Assembly: GCA_902779055.1 (NCBI GenBank)
Contig: CACZAD010000020.1
Span: 1 to 64,000, forward strand
Direction: 5' to 3'
Source: Fibrobacter succinogenes
GTDB taxonomy: Bacteria; Fibrobacterota; Fibrobacteria; Fibrobacterales; Fibrobacteraceae
DNA: 64,000 nt
The notes under the pieces were generated by a model. The model worked only from the letters and a program-made list of their open reading frames with translations, was not told the DNA's origin and ran no database searches. The position numbers and the translations under genes are program-made. Positions 54,543 through 61,762 of the stretch are shown piece after piece (position 1 is the stretch's first letter; every line of letters begins with the position of its first letter).

Positions 54543-56216
54543 ATGGCATTGAAGCATCAGTATAACGGCAAGACTAAGTTTATTATCGTCACCGGAGGCG
54601 TCATCTCCGGACTCGGCAAAGGGGTAGCAGCAGCGTCCATCGGGGCGCTGCTTTCTGCTAAATTGAAGGTAGTTCCCGTAAAGTGCGATGGTTACCTCAA
54701 CACCGACCCGGGCACAATGAACCCGACGGAACACGGCGAAGTTTTTGTTTTGGATGATGGTGGCGAATGCGACATGGACTTTGGCCACTATGAACGTTTT
54801 TTGAACGTGACCGCCAAGAAAGATTGGAGCCTCACGATGGGGCGCATTTTCAAGATGATTCTCGAAAAAGAACGTCATGGAGACTACCTCGGACATACAG
54901 TGCAGTTCATCCCGCACGTGACCGACCTCATCAAGGAACAGTTCTACAGAATTGCGAACCAGGAAAAAGCCGACGTATTGCTGATCGAAATTGGCGGTAC
55001 CGTGGGTGACCTCGAAAATCAGTTCTACATCGAAGCGGCCCGTCAGTTGAGCCACGAAGTCGGCAAGCAGAATGCGATGTTCGTACACCTCACCTACATC
55101 CCGATTCCCTCTGGCGTGAACGAACAAAAGTCCAAGCCCACGCAGATGTCCGTACACGACTTGAACAAGCTCGGCATCTATCCGGAAATCATCATCGGAC
55201 GCTGCGAAGAATACATCAAGCCGCACCTCAAGGAAAAAATCGGTCTGTTCTGCAACTTGCCCGCAGACCACATCATCTCTGGTATTGACGTCAAGCACGT
55301 TTACGAATGCCCGCTCGTTTACGACGCCGAAGGCATTCCCGAGATTCTTTCGAAGACGCTCGGCATTTATGCCCCGCCGAAACTGGAACAGTGGAGCAAG
55401 CTCGTCGAAGCCCTCAAGCGCAACTCGGTCAACCCGCGCAAGACTTTGACAGTCGCCATTTGCGGCAAGTACCTCGCCCTCGAAGACTCTTACGCTTCCG
55501 TGGTCGAAGCCATCACGCATACATCCGCCCATCTGGATTTGCACACGAACATTCGCTGGGTCGATACTGAAAAAATCGAGAACGGCAGTTTGTCTGTAGA
55601 AACGGCTCTCAAGGGAATTGACGCCGTCATCGTTCCGGGTGGTTTCGGCAGCCGCGGCATCGAAGGCAAGATTCAGGTCATCCGTTACGTACGTGAAAAC
55701 AACATTCCGTTCCTCGGCATTTGCTACGGTATGCAGCTTTCTGTTGTGGAATTCGCACGCCACGTCTGCGGAATCAAGGGTGCTGGCACTATCGAAATGG
55801 AAAGCGACAGCTACCACGTCGAAGATCCGGTCATCGCATTCCTCCCCGGCCAGGAAAACATCCAGGATCTGGGAGCAACCATGCGCCTTGGCGGTCACGA
55901 CGTCTTGATCAAGGAAGGCAGCCGCGCCAACGATGTTTACGGCTCCAGAGTCATTCGCGAACGTTTCCGCCACCGCTACGAAGTGAACCCCAAGTATGTC
56001 GAAAAGATTGAACAGGGCGACCCGACAGGCGCAAACCCGCAAAAGCTCATCTTCTCCGGCAAAGCCGCCAACGAAGACATCATGCAGATTATGGAACTCA
56101 CGGACCACCCCTACTTTATGGCCTGCCAGTTCCACCCGGAATTGAAGTCCTCGTTGATCCACCCGGCACCGCTGTTCCTCGGACTTTTGAAGGCCGCCGA
56201 TGAGAGGACCAAGTAG
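54543..56216 (+). CDS. pyrG: CTP synthase PyrG
   Basis: Aminates UTP to CTP with glutamine and ATP. 557 residues. The synthetase domain starts FIIVTGGVISGLGKGVAAAS (P-loop), then CDGYLNTDPGTMNPTEHGEVF and EIGGTVGDLENQFYIEAARQ. The C-terminal glutaminase has the Cys nucleophile in FLGICYGMQLSVVEFAR and the His/Glu pair in CQFHPELKSS. A 24-bp gap to bioA carries an inverted repeat. It is led by a sigma54 promoter, which is unusual for pyrG and links it to nitrogen status. Confidence 0.98.
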   Translation: MALKHQYNGKTKFIIVTGGVISGLGKGVAAASIGALLSAKLKVVPVKCDGYLNTDPGTMNPTEHGEVFVLDDGGECDMDFGHYERFLNVTAKKDWSLTMGRIFKMILEKERHGDYLGHTVQFIPHVTDLIKEQFYRIANQEKADVLLIEIGGTVGDLENQFYIEAARQLSHEVGKQNAMFVHLTYIPIPSGVNEQKSKPTQMSVHDLNKLGIYPEIIIGRCEEYIKPHLKEKIGLFCNLPADHIISGIDVKHVYECPLVYDAEGIPEILSKTLGIYAPPKLEQWSKLVEALKRNSVNPRKTLTVAICGKYLALEDSYASVVEAITHTSAHLDLHTNIRWVDTEKIENGSLSVETALKGIDAVIVPGGFGSRGIEGKIQVIRYVRENNIPFLGICYGMQLSVVEFARHVCGIKGAGTIEMESDSYHVEDPVIAFLPGQENIQDLGATMRLGGHDVLIKEGSRANDVYGSRVIRERFRHRYEVNPKYVEKIEQGDPTGANPQKLIFSGKAANEDIMQIMELTDHPYFMACQFHPELKSSLIHPAPLFLGLLKAADERTK

Positions 56217-56235
56217 CGCAATTACTATATTGCGC
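56216..56235. promoter_or_regulatory. Inverted repeat between pyrG and bioA
   Basis: GCGCAAT-N6-ATTGCGC spans a TATATT -10-like box just before the bioA ATG. It is a possible operator or small hairpin. Confidence 0.45.
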
Positions 56236-56240
56236 CACAA

Positions 56241-57584
56241 ATGAATACGTCTTTAAATTTTGATAACGAATATCTATGGCACCCTTATGCAGCGCTACAT
56301 AAGGGGCCTTCTCGTTTTTTGGCGAAGTCTGCTCACGGAACAACGATCGAGACCGCCGACGGATTAAAGCTTATTGACGCCGTATCTAGCTGGTGGTGCA
56401 TGGCGCACGGCCATAACGTTCCCGAAATCGTCGAAGCGATTCAGAAGCAGAGCGAAAAGATGTGCCATGTGATGTTCGGCGGTTTTACGCACGAGCCCGC
56501 AATAGAACTGGGTGAAAAGTTGGTGAACTTTTTGCCGAAGGGACTCAACAAGATTTTTTATGCGGATTCGGGAAGCATCGCCGTGGAATGCGCCGCCAAG
56601 ATGGCGGTGCAGTACCAGCATGCGCTGGGTTGCCCGGAACGCTGTAAACTGGTCGCCTTGAAGGGCGGCTACCACGGCGACACGGCAGGCGCAATGGCTC
56701 TCTCCGATCCTGACGGAATGCATGTGCTGTTCCGCGGCATTATGCCACAGCATTACTTTGCCGAACGTCCGAACTGCCGCTTTGACAATGCGTGGGACGA
56801 CAGCGATTTCGAATCGATGGAACGCGTCGTCGAAGAACACGAAAAAGAAATTGCAGCCGTCATTTGCGAGCCCGTATTTCAGGGCGGAAACGGGATGTGG
56901 CTTTACAACGCGGGTTACCTCAAGCGTCTCCGCAAGCTCTGCGACGAAAAAGGGATCCTCCTGATTCTTGACGAAATCGCTTCTGGATTTTTCCGCACGG
57001 GTCCGAAATTCGCAATGATGCATACCGCCAACGACGTAAAAAACTGTAGCGAAGGCGACTACATCACGCCCGACATTATGTGCATCGGTAAGGCTCTTAC
57101 CGGCGGCTCCATCACGATGGCCGCCTGCGTCGCTTCCGAAAAAGTCGCCGAGACCATCACGAACAGCAAGATTTCGGCATTTATGCACGGCCCGACTTAT
57201 ATGGCGAACCCGCTCGCCTGTGCAGTCGGCATCGCCTCGCTTTCGCTTTTCGAAAAACGCGATTACGCGACAAGCGTCGCCCGCATCGAAAAACGCCTCC
57301 GCGATAACCTTGATCCACTTCGTTCGCTCGAAAATGCAGCCGATGTCCGTGTGCTGGGCGCTATTGGTGTTTTGGAACTCAAGGCAAAACCCACTGCCGA
57401 AGACATCCAGAAGGTCATCCGCGAAACAGGCGTATGGCTCAGGCCGTTCTGCAATTACGTCTACACGGTGCCGCCGCTCATTACGACAGACGCAGAAATT
57501 GACCGCATTTGCGAAGCCATCAAGCGCATTGGCGAATGCGCCCCCGCCCCGATTACCGAAGGCGAAGATGAATTTCACGAGTAA
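56241..57584 (+). CDS. bioA: Adenosylmethionine-8-amino-7-oxononanoate aminotransferase BioA
   Basis: PLP enzyme of biotin synthesis that uses SAM as amino donor. 447 residues. The N-terminal YLWHPYAALHKGPS, LIDAVSSWWCMAHGHN, ADSGSIAVECAAKMAVQY and LKGGYHGDTAGAMALSDP are all BioA-like. ILLILDEIASGFFRTG gives the cofactor Asp and MCIGKALTGGSITMA the PLP Lys. It is first of bioA-bioW-bioF-bioD. Confidence 0.97.
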   Translation: MNTSLNFDNEYLWHPYAALHKGPSRFLAKSAHGTTIETADGLKLIDAVSSWWCMAHGHNVPEIVEAIQKQSEKMCHVMFGGFTHEPAIELGEKLVNFLPKGLNKIFYADSGSIAVECAAKMAVQYQHALGCPERCKLVALKGGYHGDTAGAMALSDPDGMHVLFRGIMPQHYFAERPNCRFDNAWDDSDFESMERVVEEHEKEIAAVICEPVFQGGNGMWLYNAGYLKRLRKLCDEKGILLILDEIASGFFRTGPKFAMMHTANDVKNCSEGDYITPDIMCIGKALTGGSITMAACVASEKVAETITNSKISAFMHGPTYMANPLACAVGIASLSLFEKRDYATSVARIEKRLRDNLDPLRSLENAADVRVLGAIGVLELKAKPTAEDIQKVIRETGVWLRPFCNYVYTVPPLITTDAEIDRICEAIKRIGECAPAPITEGEDEFHE

Positions 57585-57591
57585 GGCAAAT

Positions 57592-58335
57592 ATGGACTAC
57601 TACAGTTTAAAGATGCGCGCTTCGCAGCAAGTTGGCGAAGGCGAACAAAAACACGAACAGCATATTTCCGGAGCAGAACGCATTGTCTGTCACGATAACG
57701 TCGAAGCCATCTGCGCAGCAATGGTGCGGCGCGCCCTCACCCATTCCAAGGGAGATCCTGATTTCATCAACGTCAAAATCGAAAAAATCAACGAAAGCGA
57801 CATCCAGATTTTAAAGGCATTGCCAGTCACACGAATTGACGTGGATACTTGGCAGCAAGGGCTCGACAAGGCCCTTGAACTGATTACACCGCTGATGGGT
57901 TCAGGATGCGGACTCCGCGAAAAGTTGCAGGAACTCCTGCGAGAAACGTTCCCGATGCGCGGAGCCATGCTTTACGACGTCGCCACCGCCACCCGACTCG
58001 AACCGGATCACGCCCGCGGAGTGCGCGCGACCTATATGGACGCCTTGCATTCCAGCGTCGTTGACAGTTGCAAGAATCATTTCAACGAAGCCATCGTGCT
58101 AGCGACAAAAGTGGCAAACGCTCCCGGAATGGTTGCTGAATTCTGCATTTCGGACGACCCGAACTACATCACCGGCTACGTGGCAAGCAAGGAACTCGGT
58201 TACGTACGCATTATGAAGATGAAGGAAATGGGCGACGAAAACGGAGGCCGCATTTTCTTATTCGATTCACGCAAGGCTTCGGCCGAAGAATGCATCGAAT
58301 ATTTGCAGAAGAAGAAGGTGCTGGTCGAAGTATAA
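57592..58335 (+). CDS. bioW: 6-carboxyhexanoate-CoA ligase (pimeloyl-CoA synthetase) BioW
   Basis: Activates pimelate to pimeloyl-CoA. 247 residues from the ATG at 57592, seven bases after the bioA stop. The family start (YYSLKMRASQQVGE, then HISGAERIV) and the segments ALPVTRIDVDTWQQG, MRGAMLYDVATATRLEPD, GVRATYMDAL and YITGYVASKELGYVRI match BioW. Its presence means pimelate, not the BioC-BioH route, supplies the precursor. Confidence 0.95.
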   Translation: MDYYSLKMRASQQVGEGEQKHEQHISGAERIVCHDNVEAICAAMVRRALTHSKGDPDFINVKIEKINESDIQILKALPVTRIDVDTWQQGLDKALELITPLMGSGCGLREKLQELLRETFPMRGAMLYDVATATRLEPDHARGVRATYMDALHSSVVDSCKNHFNEAIVLATKVANAPGMVAEFCISDDPNYITGYVASKELGYVRIMKMKEMGDENGGRIFLFDSRKASAEECIEYLQKKKVLVEV

Positions 58336-58345
58336 GGTTTGAGGT

Positions 58346-58360
58346 AGGCGCAATGCGCCT
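58346..58360. promoter_or_regulatory. Palindrome upstream of bioF
   Basis: AGGCGCA-A-TGCGCCT is a perfect 15-bp palindrome in the 40-bp gap between bioW and bioF. It shares a GCGCA/TGCGC core with the repeat before bioA. Confidence 0.45.
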
Positions 58361-58375
58361 CCAAGGATTGAATCT

Positions 58376-59578
58376 ATGCACAACAGTATTCTAGAAAAAT
58401 TTACAGTTGAACCCCTGCAGCAGATGCGCGATAGCCATACCTACCGCACCATGCGCCTGATCGAATCGCCGGAAGCATCACGAGTTACATTACGCACAAC
58501 GATAAACGAGGCTCCTTGCGAACAGATTCTGCTAGCCTCCAATTCTTACCTCGACTTGGCTAACGTCGAAGAACTGAAACAAGCGATGGCCAAAGCCGTC
58601 CTCGATTGGGGTACAGGAAGCGGCGGCGCACGCCTGACTACAGGCAACAAGACTCCACACCAGAAACTGGAAGCAGAGATTGCAAAATTCAAGGGCGAAG
58701 AGGCCGCCATCACGTTCAACACGGGCTACATGGCAAATGTCGGAACGATTTCAGCCCTGTGCGGAAAGAACGATTTCATTTTTAGCGACGAGCTGAACCA
58801 CGCAAGCATCATTGACGGGATCCGTCTTTCGAAAGCCAAATGCCTAGTCTACAAGCACAACGACTTGAATGATTTAGAGCGCGTGATTGCCGAAGCCCAA
58901 AAGAGCGTCTCCGATTTTCGCGGATTGATCGTGACAGACGCCGTGTTCAGTATGGACGGCGACCTGGCTAACTTGCCGGAACTTTTACGCATTGCGCACA
59001 CACACGGTTGTCTGTTGATGATAGACGAAGCCCATGCCACAGGTGTCATCGGGCACACAGGACGTGGGCTTGCCGAACATTATGGATGCGAACACGCCGA
59101 CGTCACCGTAGGCACCTTGAGCAAAGCTGTAGCCTGCGAAGGAGGCTTTGTCGTCGGGAAGCAGCAACTCATCGATTATTTACGGAACAAATCCCGAAGC
59201 TTCATCTTCACGACAGCCATGGCTCCCGCAGTTGCGGCCGCCGCCTGCAACAACCTGAAGTTTATTGACGCCCATCCGGAACGCGTCCAGCAACTGCAAG
59301 AGAATGTGAAATTTTTCTGCGAATGCCTACGCTATGAAGGATTGACCGTGCCCCAAACTGATTCTGCAATTGTACCGATTGTCATCGGAGACGAAGCCGC
59401 GGCACTCAACGCATCGGCAGAACTCCAGCAACGAGGCCTGTTGATTCCCGCAATTCGTTACCCCACGGTGGCAAAAGGGCAAGCCCGACTCCGCGCAAGC
59501 CTCATGGCCACGCACACGCGAGAAGAACTCAAACGTGCCGCGACCGTGATTGCCCAGGTTATAAAATCAACAAACTAG
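58376..59578 (+). CDS. bioF: 8-amino-7-oxononanoate synthase BioF
   Basis: PLP enzyme that condenses pimeloyl-CoA and alanine. 400 residues. NSYLDLANVEELKQAM, WGTGSGGARLTTGNKTPHQK, ADV/TVGTLSKAVACEGG with the PLP Lys, and LMIDEAHATGVIGHTG are the alpha-oxoamine synthase signatures. Related enzymes (KBL, serine palmitoyltransferase) share them, but the bio operon decides. An AAGGA ribosome binding site lies ahead of the ATG. Confidence 0.95.
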   Translation: MHNSILEKFTVEPLQQMRDSHTYRTMRLIESPEASRVTLRTTINEAPCEQILLASNSYLDLANVEELKQAMAKAVLDWGTGSGGARLTTGNKTPHQKLEAEIAKFKGEEAAITFNTGYMANVGTISALCGKNDFIFSDELNHASIIDGIRLSKAKCLVYKHNDLNDLERVIAEAQKSVSDFRGLIVTDAVFSMDGDLANLPELLRIAHTHGCLLMIDEAHATGVIGHTGRGLAEHYGCEHADVTVGTLSKAVACEGGFVVGKQQLIDYLRNKSRSFIFTTAMAPAVAAAACNNLKFIDAHPERVQQLQENVKFFCECLRYEGLTVPQTDSAIVPIVIGDEAAALNASAELQQRGLLIPAIRYPTVAKGQARLRASLMATHTREELKRAATVIAQVIKSTN

Positions 59579-59625
59579 ATCCTTCGATATTCCTAACCAC
59601 TAATCACTAACCACTGTTTACTTTT

Positions 59626-60321
59626 ATGTCTAAAGGTTACTTCGTTACGGCTACCGGCACAGACGTCGGCAAGACTTTCATTACGGCACTCCTCGTCAAG
59701 AAATGGCGCGATTCCGGCATTGACGCCGGGTATTACAAGGCTGCCCTCAGCGGTGCAGAACTCCGCGACGGTCAATGGATCGCAGGCGATGCCGACTATG
59801 TCAAACGCATTGCAGGGCTCACCGACACGCAAGAACAGCTCGTCAGTTACGTCTACAAAGAAGCAGTATCGCCACACCTTGCCGCCCGCAAAGAAGGGAA
59901 CCCCGTCGAACTCTCGAAGGTTGCCGTCGACTTTAACGCCGCCTGTACCCGACACAAGTTCGTCTTTGTCGAAGGTTCCGGCGGCATCATCTGCCCCATC
60001 CGCGACGACGTGGACAGCTTGGGCAACTCCGACCCGAACGGCAAAAGGATCTTCCTCGAAGACATTATGAAAACAGTCAATCTTCCGTTGCTTATAGTCA
60101 CGACAGCTGCGCTAGGCTCCATCAACGCCTGCGTCCTCACGGTCGAATACGCCAAAAGCCACGGTCTCGACATTCGCGGAATCATCGTGAACCGCTATGG
60201 CGAAACCCAAAACCTCGAAATGGAAGACGACAACATTCGAATGATGCAGAAGCTCACCGGCCTCGAAATCCTCGCAAAAGTAAAGTCTGGAGCCTCCGAT
60301 TTGGGCGTTGAACCATTCTAG
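59626..60321 (+). CDS. bioD: Dethiobiotin synthetase BioD
   Basis: ATP-dependent ring closure of 7,8-diaminononanoate with CO2. 231 residues. The P-loop is VTATGTDVGKTFITALLVKK, YYKAALSGAE carries the catalytic Lys, FVFVEGSGGIICPI is the Walker B region and GIIVNRYGE the base contact. It is last of the bio genes; bioB is not in the window. The gap before it has short TAACCACTAATCAC-like units, also found (inverted) between dapF and dapL. Confidence 0.95.
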   Translation: MSKGYFVTATGTDVGKTFITALLVKKWRDSGIDAGYYKAALSGAELRDGQWIAGDADYVKRIAGLTDTQEQLVSYVYKEAVSPHLAARKEGNPVELSKVAVDFNAACTRHKFVFVEGSGGIICPIRDDVDSLGNSDPNGKRIFLEDIMKTVNLPLLIVTTAALGSINACVLTVEYAKSHGLDIRGIIVNRYGETQNLEMEDDNIRMMQKLTGLEILAKVKSGASDLGVEPF

Positions 60322-60363
60322 TACGCCATTGTTTTACACATTCTTTCTAAACAGAAAAATGCT

Positions 60364-60378
60364 TTACATTTTATGTAA
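60364..60378. promoter_or_regulatory. TTACA-N5-TGTAA palindrome upstream of carA
   Basis: TTACA-TTTTA-TGTAA is a perfect copy, centred 38 bp upstream of the carA -35 box. No sigma54 promoter is seen here. Confidence 0.6.
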
Positions 60379-60408
60379 AAATTTTCTTAAAAAATATATT
60401 AGAGTGCA

Positions 60409-60437
60409 TTGTCGGGACCCGCTCTTTTTACTATAAT
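60409..60437 (+). promoter_or_regulatory. Sigma70-type promoter of carA-carB
   Basis: TTGTCG and TATAAT boxes are 17 bp apart. The predicted start near 60444 leaves a leader of about 190 bases. Confidence 0.7.
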
Positions 60438-60462
60438 TGCTCCCGATGAAAAGAATGGAACA

Positions 60463-60602
60463 TGAGACCCTCAAGCATGCCATTATGGTTGTAGCAGGCT
60501 TCCACAAAGCCGCTGGGGTTTCAGTTTTTAAGAAAGTTCTCATTCCTGTTCAAAGCATTTTTAGTTTTAAGGCAAAGGCATTTAGCTTTTGCCTTTCTTT
60601 TT
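60463..60602 (+). promoter_or_regulatory. Structured carA leader with apparent attenuator
   Basis: TGAGACCC (60463-60470) can pair with GGGTTTCA (60516-60523), closing a junction with hairpins CCAT/ATGG (about 60480) and GGCTT-N5-AAGCC (60497-60511). Forty-odd bases later AAGGCAAA and TTTTGCCTTT form a stem followed by CTTTTT (60567-60602), like an intrinsic terminator before the carA start. I do not recognise a named riboswitch. A short open frame in the leader has no family features. Confidence 0.5.
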
Positions 60603-60631
60603 ACCCCAACAACTGTGACGTAAGGTAAATC

Positions 60632-61762
60632 ATGAACGAAAAATTTCAATGGAAAGCAAAGCGCGAACGCAAGGCGTTCATAGCCTTGGCTGACGGAGCC
60701 GTATTCCACGGTTACGCCTTTGGCGAAAAGAAAGACACCGTAGGTGAAGCCGTGTTCAATACCGGTATGGCTGGCTACAAGCAGATTTTGACCGACCCGT
60801 CTTACGCAGGTCAGTTCGTGGTTTTCACCACGGCCGAAGTTGGCGCTTACGCTACGAACTTTGAAAAGTCCGAATCCCGCCAGGTTTTCTTGAACGGCAT
60901 TGTCGTGAACTCCCTCGACTGGGTTTCCAAGGAACTGAACGAAGAATCGCTTCATGATTACATGCTCGCCCAGAAAAAGGCAGGCATTGCAGGCGTCGAT
61001 ACTCGCGCCCTCACGCTCCACCTCCGCACGCACGGCGCCCAGAAAGCTTACCTCCACGTCGAAGACTCGGAAATGACCGAAGCCGAAGCTATCGCAAAGG
61101 CAAAGGCTTGGGAAGGCCTTGACGGTCAGGATTATGCGAGCAAGGTGAGCGACCCGAACGGCTACGAATTCAATAACGAAGGCAAGTACCACATCGTCGC
61201 TCTCGATTTCGGTATCAAGACGAACATCTTGAGAAACCTCGCCGCACAGGATATGCGCATCACGGTTATGCCGATTGGCACGAGCTACGAAAAGATCATG
61301 GAACAGAAGCCGGATGGTGTGTTCCTCTCCAACGGCCCTGCCGACCCGAACAGCCTCCCGCAGGTTTACAATATGGTCAAGCAGCTCCTCGGCAAGATTC
61401 CTCTCATGGGTATCTGCCTGGGTAACCAGCTCCTCGGCCTTGCTCTCGGTGCCAAGGTTTCCAAGCTCAAGTTCGGCCACCACGGCTGCAACCATCCGGT
61501 CAAGAACCTTTTGACGGGCGCTGTCGAAATCACGTCACAGAACCACAACTACGCCATTGACGAAACGTCTCTCCCCGCCGATGTCGAAGTCACGCACATC
61601 AACCTGAACGACAACACGGTCGAAGGCATCCGCCACAAAAAGTTCCCGGCATTCAGCGTGCAGTACCATCCGGAATCTGCCCCGGGTCCGAACGATTCCA
61701 TGTACTTGTTTGAAGAATTTAAGAAGATGATTGAAGATTTCAAGGGAGGCAAGAATGCCTAA
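60632..61762 (+). CDS. carA: Carbamoyl-phosphate synthase small subunit CarA
   Basis: Glutaminase subunit that feeds ammonia to CarB for carbamoyl phosphate (arginine and pyrimidines). 376 residues. [18 protein letters not shown] and [20 protein letters not shown] are the CarA N-terminus. The class I glutaminase has [12 protein letters not shown], Cys in [16 protein letters not shown] and the His/Glu pair in [14 protein letters not shown]. It overlaps carB by 8 bp. Confidence 0.97.
   Translation: MNEKFQWKAKRERKAFIALADGAVFHGYAFGEKKDTVGEAVFNTGMAGYKQILTDPSYAGQFVVFTTAEVGAYATNFEKSESRQVFLNGIVVNSLDWVSKELNEESLHDYMLAQKKAGIAGVDTRALTLHLRTHGAQKAYLHVEDSEMTEAEAIAKAKAWEGLDGQDYASKVSDPNGYEFNNEGKYHIVALDFGIKTNILRNLAAQDMRITVMPIGTSYEKIMEQKPDGVFLSNGPADPNSLPQVYNMVKQLLGKIPLMGICLGNQLLGLALGAKVSKLKFGHHGCNHPVKNLLTGAVEITSQNHNYAIDETSLPADVEVTHINLNDNTVEGIRHKKFPAFSVQYHPESAPGPNDSMYLFEEFKKMIEDFKGGKNA

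Noticed and set aside
60334..60350. A second TTACA-N5-TGTAA copy before carA
   Set aside because: TTACACATTC is followed by TTTCTAA, so the second arm is missing at the required spacing. I count only the copy at 60364.
60437..60628. Small open frame of 63 codons in the carA leader as a leader peptide
   Set aside because: It overlaps the -10 box at its start, has no ribosome binding site of note and no run of regulatory codons, and the RNA fold explains the region better.
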